From Echiichthys vipera (lineage: Eukaryota; Chordata; Actinopteri; Perciformes; Trachinidae), in assembly GCA_963691815.1 (NCBI GenBank), contig OY829656.1:5473048-5537047 (forward strand): a stretch of 64,000 nt of DNA, in the 5' to 3' direction. Of the stretch, positions 1-14,613 are shown piece by piece. A program made the translations under genes and the position numbers. Below the pieces are notes generated by a model that saw only the letters and a program-made list of their open reading frames with translations, searched no databases and had not been told where the DNA came from. Position 1 is the stretch's first letter. Each line of letters begins with the position of its first letter.

Positions 1-1442
1 AGTATGAAGCAGCACCTTCTACAGTGAACATTTACCAATAAACGGACATGTTCCAGCAGGAAGGTGATCTGAAACTGGGGAGAAATTAACAACATCGGCA
101 ACCAAGACTGTCTGTTGAAATGTGCTGAAGTCAAAGGACCGATCTTGATGTCAATACATCCAGCAGCTGTGACAGGGCACCAAATGTGGATTTACACACT
201 GCTGAAAATAGTCCCAAATGTATTTCCTCTTGTTTGTTTGTTCACAACTACTGAGAGCTGAGAGCCTCAGACAAAGTAGAAAAGTAAGAAAGTGTGGGTC
301 TTTATATGAGATTATATTTGTTTGCTCATTTGGAGCTTCCGAAACCAGGAGCATTTCCCCCAAAGATCAGTTAGTTTGGGCAAATATGACAAAACAAGCT
401 AGATGAGAACGCCTAGAAAGGGTGGTCTCCGGTCGCTGCCAATTGATTCCTGGAGCGGTTTGTTTGCAGTGCGAACACAATCAACCAATCAACCGAAACA
501 ACTGACTCACAGCTGTGGTTCACACACAAGTTTCCATTTGTTTACAGCGGACAGTGGTTAACTAAAGCCTAACGTTTAGCTAGGGGTTTTTCGTTTTTGA
601 ATAAAGAATGGTGATATAGAATGGTTGCTTGGTAGTGAGTTGTAATACCGGCTGGATTTGGACACGATCAAAACACATCAGACAATTAGGGGCTTCCCAC
701 ATGATGTCTCCTTCAGATAGTCAGCTCAAATACATCACCCCAGATGTCTGCTGTCAGAGCTCCACTATGGGGACGAGATGACAACACAATCAGAAACATG
801 CATTAGAAGATTTACATAAAACAAAAAAACAAGGTGGCTTCCAGTTCCTTCTGTGCAAAGGCTGTTGTAATGATCACGGTGACATTTGAACACAGTCACA
901 TTAGACTGATGGCTGTGTGATAGATTGTGTTTGGTCTAAAAAGAGACGTTTCACAGCGGCTCCAGTGATGGACTGCAGTATCACAGCTCTGTTGTTGTGT
1001 CTATGACTGCGGCTCTAATGACACATGTTGCCCTAAGTTGTTTCCACAGAGCCAACTGTGAACATGGTTGACGGATTGAGTGCTGATAATAATATTGTAT
1101 CATGGAAACTGCCAACTTTGGAAGATATGACCATTTACACACTTTAAATCCCCACTGTAACCCATCCAATTTTTTTATTTTAGGTTTAGAATAGAAGAGA
1201 ATATGTTTATTGTTATTGCAAAAGTACAGAAAAATTGTGACTGCAACTTTCCTGTTATCAAATACGGTAAAAATATAAATTTAAAAAATGTAAAAGAAGC
1301 AAAGAATAAAAAAAAAAAATAAAAAAAACAGTAAACCACATCCGTTAGTATTCTATTCAAGTGATAATAGACTGACCCTCTGTTTTAACTTATATCACGA
1401 TCAACTAAATGTTGAAAAATGTAATGGCTGTAGAAAAATGAC
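1..1442. other. Intergenic, nothing recognised
   Basis: AT-rich non-coding DNA. Only short chance open frames occur, with no splice-flanked conserved protein block. A poly-A/T stretch lies near 1300-1330. I see no gene, RNA or mobile element that I can name. Confidence 0.6.
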
Positions 1443-2060
1443 CACAGGATACGATCTCTTGCCCGCCACTGGGTACGATCTCTTGCCCGCCACTGGGTAC
1501 GAGCTCCTGCCCGCCACTGGGTACGATCTCTTGCCCGCCACTGGGTATGAGCTCCTGCCCACCACTGGGTACGATCTCTTGCCCGCCACTGGGTATGAGC
1601 TCCTGCCCACCACTTGCCCGCCACTGGGTACGATCTCTTGCCCACCACTGGGTACGAGCTCCTGCCTGCCACTGGGTACGATCTCTTGCCCGCCACTGGG
1701 TACGATCTGCCTGCCACTGGGTACGATCTCTTGCCTGCCACAGGGTACGATCTGCCTGCCACAGGGTACGAGCTCCTGCCTGCCACTGGGTACGAGCTCC
1801 TGCCTGCCACTGGGTACGGTCTCCTGCCTGCCACTGGGTACGGTCTCCTGCCTGCCACTGGGTACGAGCTCCTGCCTGCCACTGGGTACGATCTCCTGCC
1901 TGCCACTGGGTACGGTCTCCTGCCTGCCACTGGGTACGAGCTCCTGCCTGCCACTGGGTACGATCTCTGGCCTGCTACAGGGTACAAGCTCCTGCCTGCC
2001 ACCGGGTACGATCTCTGGCCTGCTACAGGGTACAAGCTCCTGTCTGCTATAGTTACGATC
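1443..2060. repeat. 24-bp minisatellite, about 25 copies
   Basis: The core is an ACTGGGTACG-type box followed by a CTCCTGCC or CTCTTGCC box, repeated every 24 bp with substitutions and a few short units (for example near 1707 and 1749). Because 24 is a multiple of three, several frames on both strands stay open and give repetitive pseudo-proteins such as LLPATGYD repeats. Copies at the left end use CTCTTGCCCGCC and those at the right use CTGGCCTGCTACA, so variants are spatially graded. I read it as a tandem array, not a gene. Confidence 0.93.
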
Positions 2061-3550
2061 ATTAGTGTCATCATCACCATCATGGCCCCTCTTTTAGGTT
2101 TCTAGGAGCTCTATCAGTTTATGGTGCTGTAATCATTTTAGAATTCAGTCAGTTTGATGGTGGAGGCCAACATGGATCTTCACACAGCAGCCATCCGTAA
2201 TCCAACATTAGAGATTTCTTCATCAATGTCTGAAAGCATCAAGCATCCCAAGTTTCCTCCCCATTCCTCCCATCAGCCACTCAATCTATTCTGCTCAAGA
2301 GGTCAACAACACTGAACCTGACTTACAGGAGACCTTATATGGGAAAAGTATGGCAAGTTTGGGTCAGTGGGTCTGAGTAACCCAACTGAAAACATGCATA
2401 TCTAGTAAAAAAAACAAAAGTAACATTTTAAAATGTTGAGGGGACAAAAACTGTGGTCAGTTGAAAGCCCAGTGCATTTCATAGACGCTAGAGGGTGCCA
2501 AATAAGTTTCATATCAACGTTTCTTTGGTTTGAATAAACAAAAATGCCTATTTTTTTATGGCAACTTTGTTTTTTACATGCATTCCAATAAAAACCAGCA
2601 CCCAAAAATTCAGGTGAGTTTGTAAGTGGATCTAAAATAGATGGATACATAGAGAAGAAAGATGCAGACTTGGCCAATCATCCAACCCAAGCATACAAAG
2701 AACAATGATGAGTAAGGGTTTTGAGATTTGTGATGAATGTCAGTATTCCATGCAGTATCCAGGAGGCATTGTGAGGACACATGCATGTATACAACATTGG
2801 CATAGTCCAGCACAGACATAAAGGTGGCCTCAACAAGTCTCAGAGGGAAAGCAAGACTTATTCCAACATAAAAACCCTAATTACAGCTTTCGTTTTTTTT
2901 TATCAGCCGCTAAACGTGAGGCTCAAATGAGAGTGAATCATCAATTATTAGTCCAAAACATTTGAACTGAGACACGAGTCCTGAAAGCTGGGGATAGACG
3001 TACGCTTCAGTGGCTTCATTTTGTTTTTGAAAATATCATACGTTTTGTTTTGTCAGCTTTTGAAACTTGTTTTTAATACTTGTTTTGAATGAGTTGATAT
3101 TTTATTGTTTTATATTTGTACATTGTAAAATCAATATGTGAGTAAGTTAACTAACAATACCACTTTTTCAATATTACGCATATTTTGGAAGTATTTTTAC
3201 TGTGTCAGGTGAAATTATAAACATAGACGAATCATTTTTAGAACTTGCACATTAAAAAAACAACATTTTCCACCAAGTTAAGTCCAGTTCTCACTGCTTC
3301 ACTGGTTCCACATGTATTGGTGAGGTTTGTCTGTGCTTGCTTTCTCTGTGACCCACTCTCTCTCCTTCACTCTCTCTGTTTCTTCATTTGCTGACTGGCT
3401 TCCATCAATCGCCTGAAAATGGGATTTTCTGGAAGTCCTTGACATTCAGATGATAAGTGCACTGATAGGGAGCTGTCAATCACACAGCAGGAAGGAAAAC
3501 AGCAGCCCTTTGCCTCACAAGAGAAGACTAGTAGAATAGAGAAGAAGACA
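2061..3550. other. Intergenic, nothing recognised
   Basis: Non-coding, AT-rich sequence. No conserved protein, tRNA-like promoter or clear terminal inverted repeat was found. Confidence 0.55.
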
Positions 3551-3558
3551 GACTAGAA

Positions 3559-4009
3559 CAGGGGTCTGCTACCTTTACTTTCAAAAGAGCCATTTCACCA
3601 AGTCAGATTTGTCTGGAGCCGCAAAACATATTTGATGTCACAGCTTATAAAGTTGTATATATAGTTATATGATATATACAAAAAATACTACAGTTTGTTG
3701 CATTTATGAAATTATAGAACAAAAATAAAGAAAATGGTTGACATTTCATTCCTATTACTATTATGATGATTATTACCTATAAAATGTTGTTGGTAGTGAA
3801 AGCAAACTGATCTCTCCACGCAACACTCTATTCTCCTCCGATCAGGTTTTTTGGGGGGGTTTACCCATGGTTAGCATACTGACAGCGCAGGTCAGAAACT
3901 CAAGATTAGCAGGGAAAGGTGCTGCTTTTGGCAAAAGCTACAGGGAGCCACTAAAAAGGAGTGAAGAGCAGCATGAGGCCCAGGAGCCGCGGGTTGCAGA
4001 CCCCTCCTG
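3559..4009. mobile_element. hAT-type MITE (non-autonomous DNA transposon)
   Basis: The left end begins CAGGGGTCTGC and the right end reads as its inverse (TGCAGACCCCTCCTG). Flanking this 451-bp segment are exact 8-bp copies of GACTAGAA at 3551-3558 and 4010-4017. Eight-base target duplications with CAGGGGT termini are the hallmark of hAT transposons. No transposase frame is present, so it must have been moved by an autonomous relative. The right end carries about 3 extra bases relative to the left end. Confidence 0.88.
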
Positions 4010-4084
4010 GACTAGAACATAGGACCATTTTCCCCATGAGACGGTGGACGAGTGGGACAAATATATAAAGTAAGTTACGTTATC

Positions 4085-5681
<1,597 letters not shown>

Positions 5682-5713
5682 TGATCAGCTGATCAGCTGA
5701 TCAGCTGATCAGC
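5682..5713. repeat. Self-complementary 8-bp repeat (TGATCAGC x4)
   Basis: Four exact copies of TGATCAGC. The unit GCTGATCAGC is its own reverse complement, so the whole 32 bp is a perfect palindrome as well as a tandem repeat and could form a cruciform. Function unknown. Confidence 0.9.
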
Positions 5714-5866
5714 AATACAGCGGTGCACCGCTCTAAAGTGAGTAATACAGAATAGTTGTAGTTTGAATTAAGGTGGCCCGTATGATTCACACCGTCAACT
5801 TATGTACAAGTAACATGAAAGAACTCCACCTTAAAGCTTGTTGACAGACAGGCTCTCAGCCCTCTG

Positions 5867-5868
<2 letters not shown>

Positions 5869-5901
<33 letters not shown>

Positions 5902-5905
5902 TGTT
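5869..5905. repeat. (GT)n microsatellite
   Basis: A short GT dinucleotide run with one TATG interruption. Confidence 0.95.
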
Positions 5906-6720
5906 TTTCAGACTATTGGAACGACCCTTATGAACCACTATTGAAACGCAGCTCCTGTCTGTGATTGTCTGCCCTTGTCACATGTGTTCCACCTGTAGTG
6001 ATTGCCCTCTCCTGCTGTGTCTTGTCAGTTTGGCATCGTGATTATGGTTTGTAGCTCTCTTTGTTTCTCCTTCCGACTGTTTTTGGTTGAATTAAATCAG
6101 TTTATTGATTGAGTTCTCATGTCCTGCCTGTTGTTCTGCATTTGGATCGTGCTCCCTTTTAAAACCTGACAGAACAAACTGACCATAAATGGACCCAGCA
6201 TAACAACACTTTCGTAACATTTTTGAGTTTGACATGACCATGGAGGAACTCATTACCTCCCGCCCACATCAGCAAGCCCATGTTTTGTCGAAGATTGCTT
6301 TTCAGGAACGGTGGTTAAAGGAGAGGCTGTGAGTCCCTACCTGGACACTGTTAAAGAAAGGTTCAAGTTCTTGAGCTCTCCACCGCTCTGCAAATCTTCA
6401 CTATGGCCAACTCACACCTTAATAACCTCACAGACAATGATGGTTGGTTCTCTGAGTTTGCAGCCTGCTGGTCCTGAGACTACTCCAGCCCCATTTCTGG
6501 TAACCTGTCTGGCCCTGGGAGGACCACGAAGCCTTTGTAAGGGCTGCCTACAGCCTGCAACCCTGTCTCCTGTGCCAATACTAATGTCAGGCTTCCCTGA
6601 TTCTCAGCTGCCCACCCATCAAACCCAGTCAGAGGTCGGCCGACTCCTGTTCCTGGTCCCCGCTCTCAGTCTGCGGTCCAGTCAACACCTGTTACCGAGT
6701 TCCAGTCAGTGATCCGACCA
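5906..6720 (+). mobile_element. Possible Ty3/Gypsy LTR retrotransposon remnant
   Basis: At 6168-6205 the string CTGACAGAACAAACTGACC is followed by an ATGGACCCAGC start. That arrangement is reminiscent of the LTR end, primer region and gag start of fish Ty3/Gypsy elements. The frame that follows is full of stops, and the left LTR boundary and any matching 3' LTR are not visible. No protease or reverse transcriptase motif follows. This is a weak call based on recalled layout only. Confidence 0.3.
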
Positions 6721-7931
6721 ACTCCAGCTCCCTGGTCCAAGTTGGCAGTCTGGCTGACACCGGTTCGTCAGTCCCAAGGCCGTCTGCCGGAGAGCTTTGA
6801 CTCTGCCCTTGCCCATTCCCTGTTTTCGTTGACACTTCCCCCTGTTTCCTGATAGCAAACTCTACTTCTTCTACCCACCATCTGCAAATATTATGATCGC
6901 TTTCCCCCAGCTGTTGTCACACCAGCTATCTCATTTTGTTAAAGTGTAGCAGTAACACACTGATATTGCCAAAAATAAATAAAAAGCAGGCCAACTAGCT
7001 TAAGTTACATGCTTAGCTTAGCTCACCATAGAATTTTGGTGTAACTAATTCATTGGGTAGAAGTGACAGGTAATTCTCAAAGGAAGCAACAGGGCAGAGT
7101 GTGTTACCCTGGCTGCTCAAACATAAATCCTTCTTTCACTTTCATCTTTTCCCACTTGTCCAAAGTACAAAGCATTTGAAAGCCTGAGACAAAAAACATG
7201 AGTACTTACATCCTCACATTTCTCACTGATGGCCTGCAGCAGACAACCAAACTGTTTGGTGTCCCTGACAACGTGTAGGCCTATGTAGGTAAGTCAACAA
7301 TATGACCACGTATGTGTGTGTGTTTCCTCCTGCTGTGGGGCTCTCGGAGTCCACACAGCACAGGTTCCATTCAGTAGCTTTCCTGTGTTACTAAACAAAC
7401 AGGATGATCACTCACTTATCTTCGTGTCTCAGTACCTCAAACTGTTATTTCAGACCTGACCGAGAGAGACTTTATTGTCTACTGTCAGTCTCAAAGTACA
7501 GCTGATCCAGATTCCCTTTCTATTCAGCCATGATCCAACACTCTGCAAAGGTACACCTCAGTCAGGATTAGATTATGTGAGTGGGTGAGATTCAGTTGGC
7601 TTCAGCTTTTTGATTCTGCTTTAACTAATGTTAAGATATTTGACCTGGTTGCAATGTTTACACACTCGGTTTGGACATTATCAGCTGATTTAGTGGTGGT
7701 TGTCAGTTGTTAATCATTATATATAAGGCAGTATGGCCCAACTTGACATCCTGGTTGGCTCAGATGGCCACCGTTATCACCTATTCCATTGCTAAGTTGG
7801 GTCACACATCCACATCACTCTCAGCTGCTTGCCCATAGTGCTGTGAGATGACAGTATGAAGACCAACCATGGGAGGGAGTATTAAAAGAGCAAAACTCTT
7901 GGTTAGGGTGGAGGATTCATCAGCAAACATG
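6721..7931. other. Intergenic, nothing recognised
   Basis: Non-coding sequence without recognisable conserved blocks or terminal repeats. Confidence 0.5.
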
Positions 7932-7940
7932 GGACATTCC

Positions 7941-8262
7941 TAGCCTCGCGAGACCATCCGGATCTCCCGAGCCCAAAATTTGGAGCTGTTTGATCAGCGT
8001 TGGTTTTAAGGTGGGTCGACGTGTGACGCAACGAGAAGTGACTGTTCAGTGTAAACAACATGCCGGCTTCCGTGGATGAGATGAGCGCAGCTATCGAGCA
8101 AACCTCTCGCTAATATGGACCTGGCACCTGAAATAATGCCTTTTATCCATAAATTTGATTGGTTAATTTGGCACGTATGTTTTTGATAAATAGATGGTTT
8201 ATCCAATCAGCAACCAGTACTTTTGTCCCTTCCCAAAAGATCCGTCTGGCGGAGTCAGGTTA
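7941..8262. mobile_element. MITE with 9-bp target duplication
   Basis: A 322-bp segment bounded by imperfect terminal inverted repeats (left TAGCCTCGCGAGACC...CCGGATCT; right end inverse TAACCTGACTCCGCC...GGATCT). It is flanked by identical GGACATTCC at 7932-7940 and 8263-8271. A 9-base duplication suits Mutator-like elements; if one base belongs to the element it would be an 8-base hAT duplication. There is no transposase. Confidence 0.78.
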
Positions 8263-8271
8263 GGACATTCC

Positions 8272-9705
<1,434 letters not shown>

Positions 9706-9798
9706 TGTTGCTTGATAGGGGAGAAAACAATATGTCTCCTTGTGAAGTGAGGAGATATTTTTTTCCACAAACCCCATAAGAACATTTGAGATCTACCG

Positions 9799-11522
9799 CC
9801 GCTGCTACAGCCAGTGTTACAGCCAGTGTTACAGCCAGTGTTACAGCCAGTGTTACAGCCAGTGTTACAGCCAGTGTTACAGCCAAAGTTACAGCCAGTG
9901 TTACAGCCAGTGTTACAGCCAGGGTTGATGCCAGATATACAGCCAATGTTACAGCCAGAGTTACAGCCAGTGTTACAGCCAGTGTTACAGCCAGTGTTAC
10001 AGCCAATGTTACAGCCAGAGTTGATGCCAGAGTTACAGCCTGTGTTACAGCCAGAGTTGATGCCAGATATACAGCCAATGTTACAGCCAGAGTTACAGCC
10101 AGTGTTACAGCCAGTGTTGATGCCAGTGTTACAGCCAATGTTACAGCCAGAGTTGATGCCAGAGTTACAGCCAGTGTTACAGCCAGAGTTGATGCCAGAT
10201 ATACAGCCAATGTTACAGCCAGAGTTACAGCCAGTGTTACAGCCAGTGTTGATGCCAGTGTTACAGCCAATGTTACAGCCAGAGTTGATGCCAGAGTTAC
10301 AGCCAGTGTTACAGCCAGAGTTACAGCCAGTGTTACAGCCAGTGTTACAGCCAGTGTTGATGCCAGTGTTACAGCCAGAGTTACAGCCAGTGTTACAGCC
10401 AGTGTTACAGCCAGTGTTACAGCCAGAGTTACAGCCAGTGTTACAGCCAGTGTTACAGCCAGACTTGATGCCAGTGTTACAGCCAGTGTTGATGTAAGAG
10501 TTACAGCTAGTGATAAAGCCACTGTTACAGCCAGTGTTACAGCCAGAGTTACAGCCAGTGTTACAGCCAGAGTTGATGCCAGAGTTACAGCCGGTGTTAC
10601 AGCCAGTGTTACAGCCAGTGTTACAGCCAGTGTTACAGCCAGTGTTACAGCCAGTGTTGATGCCAGTGTTACAGCCAGAGTTACAGCCAGTGTTACAGCC
10701 AGTGTTACAGCCAGAGTTACAGCCAGTGTTACAGCCAGTGTTACAGCCAGAGTTACAGCCGGTGTTACAGCCAGTGTTACAGCCAGAGTTACAGCCAGTG
10801 TTACAGCCAGTGTTACAGCCAGAGTTACAGCCAGTGTTACAGCCAGTGTTACAGCCAGAGTTACAGCCAGTGTTACAGCCAGTTTTACAGCCAGACTTGA
10901 TGCCAGTGTTACAGCCATTGTTGATGCAAGAGTTACAGCTAGTGTTAAAGCCACTGTTACAGCCAGTGTTACAGCCAGAGTTACAGCCAGTGTTACAGCC
11001 AGAGTTGATGCCAGTGTTACAGCCAGTGTTACAGCCAGAGTTACAGCCAGTGTTACAGCCAGTGTTGATGCCAGTGTTACAGCCGGTGTTACAGCCAGTG
11101 TTACAGCCAGTGTTACAGCCAGAGTTGATGCCAGTGTTACAGCCAGTGTTACAGCCAGAGTTACAGCCAGTGTTGATGCCAGTGTTACAGCCAGAGTTAC
11201 AGCCAGTGTTACAGCCAGAGTTACAGCCAGTGTTACAGCCAGAGTTGATGCCAGTGTTACAGCCAGTGTTGATGCCAGTGTTACAGCCAGTGTTACAACC
11301 AGAGTTACAGCCAGTGTTACAGCCAGAGTTGATGCCAGATTTACAGCCAGTGTTAAAGCCACTGTTACAGCCAGAGTTACAGCCAGTGTTACAGCCAGAG
11401 TTACAGCCAGTGTTACAGCCAGTGTTACAGCCAGAGTTACAGCCAGTGTTACAGCCAGTGTTACAGCCAGAGTTGATGCCAGTGTTACAGCCAGTGTTGA
11501 TGCCAGTTTTAAAGCCAGTATA
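9799..11522. repeat. 12-bp minisatellite with higher-order structure, about 143 units
   Basis: Units are variants of GTTACAGCCAGT, chiefly an AGAG form and a TTGATGCC form. Marker variants recur at fixed larger spacings. GATATACAGCCAATG recurs at about 9934, 10066 and 10198 (132 bp, 11 units). TTACAGCTAG recurs at about 10501 and 10933 (432 bp, 36 units). Blocks of units have therefore been duplicated as wholes. All unit lengths are multiples of three, so frames of 588 aa (+) and nearly 700 aa (-) stay open by arithmetic; the minus frames even run into the TG repeat. There is no sign of real coding. Confidence 0.95.
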
Positions 11523-12329
11523 AATTGCTGTCTGACAGTTGAAGTGCTTTAAAATCACGTAGCTCCATAATTTCTGAAAATGAATGACATCTTTGAGTAT
11601 TCAGAGCATCTCTGACTACGCAGAATCATGCGTTTTACTCTGTTAAATTGGAGATTCCCAAAGTAAAAGTCCCATATTTGTACCATGAAACGACTTCAAG
11701 TCTGAGACTTGAGATGGACTGCCCTATGTTGTTCAGAGACTGAAACAATGTTTGCCCTCCTCAAAACTGCTTGGTTATAACTTGGTATTTCCCTTACTTT
11801 GGAAACTTCTGATCATTGAGCCTTTGCCTCAGGTTTCACTGAGGGTCCTCTTTGAGCTCTGTGGTTGTTCATTCTGAATCATTATTATTAAACACTGCAG
11901 TAGACCACCCACTGTAGGTTGCTCCTGAAGGTAACGTTTCGTACCTAAATGAACTGAGGTTTGCTAAAGTGAAAGAGGTTGAATGCTTTTGAGAGCAACA
12001 TGTTCTATTTTTCTTTTCTTTGTTTTTAATATTGTGTGGAGTAAAACTTATGTTACTTACTGGCAATTAATTAAAAGTATTATTGTTGCAATTCAAAGGG
12101 CCATCCTCCATAACGGCGTGATCCTGGAATCGCCCCTGGTTCATTCTAACAAAGAATCTATCATTAAATAATAGCGCAATTATACTGTGGTTATGTTTGT
12201 TTTAACGAAATATAGCCTAGTGAAGTGGCACCAACACTTCTGTTTGAAAACCTTTATTTTAAGATAAACTTTCACTGAATGTATTTGCAATGTGATAATA
12301 AATAAAACATAAAATATATGCACATTGCT
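11523..12329. other. Intergenic, nothing recognised
   Basis: AT-rich non-coding sequence leading toward the tlx1 upstream region. No features identified. Confidence 0.5.
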
Positions 12330-13060
12330 CTGCGCTGCATTAGTTCGCTGTTGCATTCCACCTCAGTAATTTAGCCGCTGTTAGTTTCCAGTCCCTAATG
12401 TTCATTATTGGGCCGCATTTAAACGAATAGGTGCGCCTCCGTGTGCGGATAGGCTACCGCGCGCATTAATCTTTGATGTCGGTCATTTGGCCAATGAGAG
12501 CTGCTCAAAGCGTATCAAATATTAATGCCTTAATGCCCCGCGTTAAGTAATTAAGTCCCAGTGGCTTTTAGAAGGAGGGAAATCAATGAGCCGCATGCTT
12601 CCATCTCTCATTGAATTGTTGTGTTTGTGTGGAACGGAATTACGCGCCGCTCGTTATTTATGATCTACGGTTAAACAAAGCCGCATCCATTTATTACGGC
12701 GCAACTAACATCCCTCTCATTCCAAGCGGCCCGGCCGCACTCAGTGATGGTTTCGGATTCATTAATATCTTTAATGAATGAAGCCTAATGCCAAATAATG
12801 ACCTATCGTTTATTTGTATTATTAAAACGCCGCATTTGCTCTGAAAAAGACGCGGCTCTTGTTGTGTTGCTACAGAAGCAAATGTCATCACTCTGAACAT
12901 GAATTAATAATGGCGCCAGCTCCATAACAATAAACGAGTAGCCTGCGTGGACATCAATCATTTTCCAGTGATTTATACTGTATAATCTCGAGCCATTATA
13001 GGTCAATTTATTAAGGTTCCCAAAACTCACAATGGGTCAGAACAGACGAAATTATACAAA
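12330..13060 (+). promoter_or_regulatory. Candidate conserved enhancer upstream of tlx1
   Basis: This ~0.7-kb stretch is free of simple repeats and recognisable transposon ends. It is unusually dense in motifs bound by developmental factors: many TAAT/ATTA homeodomain cores (GTTAAGTAATTAAG, TATTAATGCCTTAATG), a Hox/Cdx-like TTTATTACGGC, AACAAAG and CTCAAAG Sox/TCF-like sites, and CCAATGAG. CpGs are retained in an otherwise AT-rich setting (GCGCGCATTAATC, ACGCGCCGC). It ends about 1.1 kb before the tlx1 start codon. This is inference from composition; no alignment was possible. Confidence 0.45.
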
Positions 13061-13607
13061 TGATCCTTATTATTTTTTTAGATTTAAGTGTCGAGTGTTG
13101 TGGAGCTTTTATTGAATGAATGGTATTTATTGGCTTCAGCTCAATAAGATCAATAATGTCATCTCTGTGTGGCGTTTAGAGGAAACGGATGATGGGACGA
13201 CGGGTCTTTTCATAGCTCCGTTATTAACCCTTACTCCAAACCTCCACTACTGTGCAAAAACAAACAATGGATGCAAACGCTGTGCGGCTGTAGGCCTAAA
13301 AGAGGACCCGAAATAAATGTTGATGACCAGATATTCCACAGTATAGCCCACGGCCTCGTTTGATTGCAATAACACGTTAATGACAGAATTCATGCGCAAT
13401 ATAATCGGTGTATAAAATGTGTGTCGCTGCAATAATTAGCATTCTAAAAACTGTAAAACTATAGGCCTGCGTAGAGGCTGCGTCTCGTTTTAGACGGCCT
13501 GGAAATACAGCCCTCCATCTCCGCCATCGAGGTAAAACGGTCACAAAACACAACAAGAGTTATTGTGCACGAGCAGAGGAGAGAAAGAGAGAGGGAGAAA
13601 GTGTGAG

Positions 13608-13611
<4 letters not shown>

Positions 13612-13682
<71 letters not shown>
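13612..13682. repeat. (GA)n microsatellite in tlx1 5' region
   Basis: A GA run of about 70 bp preceded by a degenerate GA-rich tract from 13575. It sits roughly 480 bp upstream of the tlx1 ATG, close to or inside the promoter. GAGA-rich tracts there can affect nucleosome occupancy, but no function is shown. Confidence 0.95.
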
Positions 13683-13683
<1 letters not shown>

Positions 13684-13689
13684 CGCTCC

Positions 13690-14159
13690 TTCCGTCCGAG
13701 GTAAACTATAAAGCTCCACAGCAAAATAAAGGACACCGGCGCGCGCGCGTGCTCGCCCACGCGGAGTGCGGAGCAGATACCTCTCGTGCAGAGTTATTGA
13801 TCAAGCCAGCTGTTAATCAGTGTTTCATGAGGTGCACCGTAGCGCGTGCGCGGAGCCCCCCGTCTTTAGACAATCCGGTTTCCAGGCCTAAAATTGGTCT
13901 TAGTCTCGCGCTGTCTATTTGGCACTTTGATTGATGTCCTCGCGCAGCAGAGTGGGAGTGGGGGGGTGGGGGGGAGAACAACAAACAGTCCAGCCTCGCT
14001 CCCCTGCACGCACACGCAGACAGACTCTCACACACGTGCGCCACTAGATAACGACCGCGGCTCGAGCAGAAGAAGCCCAGACGCGAGTCCACGGAGCGGC
14101 GCGTGGAGCAACCTCTGTTCCTCGCGCCGGAGCTGGGGTGGGGGGCGCTCGCGGAGGCC
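13690..14159 (+). promoter_or_regulatory. tlx1 CpG-rich promoter / 5' UTR
   Basis: From about 13690 the sequence becomes strongly CpG-rich (GCGCGCGCGTGCTCG near 13740; GTAGCGCGTGCGCGG near 13840), unlike the AT-rich surroundings, and stays so through exon 1. A possible TATA-like ACTATAAAG lies at about 13706. No in-frame ATG precedes 14160. The transcription start cannot be fixed from sequence. Confidence 0.55.
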
Positions 14160-14613
14160 ATGGATCACATAGGGATACTGGGGGCGCATCTGCAGCAGCA
14201 CGCGCACGCGGAGCCCATCACCTTCGGCATCGATCAGATCCTCAGTAACGTGGAGCAGAGCTGCATGCTGGGCGCGAGGATGCACGAGCCGGACTACGGA
14301 CACGGGGCCTACGGTGGCGGCGCGGGCGGCGGCGTGAACGGCGGCGGCTACGCGTACGGTAACGGCGGATACAACGGCACCGGCGGCTCGTGCGGGATGG
14401 CTTCCCTCGGCGGGGCTTATCACATGAACATGGGCGTTAATACGAACGGGACTAACATGAGCTCCGCCGGGGTCATCCGTGTGCCCGCGCACCGGCCCCT
14501 GAGCTGCGGGAACTCCTCCGTGCCGCCGGTGAACGGGAACATCAACAACCTGACCGCGCTCACGTTCCCCTGGATGGAGAGCAACCGACGCTACACCAAA
14601 GACAGGTTCACAG
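14160..14613 (+). CDS. tlx1: tlx1 exon 1 (coding part)
   Basis: Encodes residues 1-151 plus the first base of codon 152: the Eh1-like FGIDQIL motif, the Gly-rich segment and FPWMESNRRYTKDRFT. The donor is CAG|GTAGAC. The ending phase (one base left over) fits exon 2, which starts with GT to complete a glycine codon. Confidence 0.95.

Noticed and set aside
1385..2105. Repetitive 160-230-codon frames (PVAGRSSY or LLPATGYD repeats)
   Set aside because: Product of the 24-bp minisatellite; open on both strands with no conserved flanks.
9799..11522. CRISPR-like regularly spaced repeats
   Set aside because: Direct tandem repeats without unique spacers, in a vertebrate genome.
14103..14159. N-terminal extension of tlx1 from 14103
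   Set aside because: The codon there is GTG, not ATG; the ATG at 14160 has a strong context and matches the family N-terminus.
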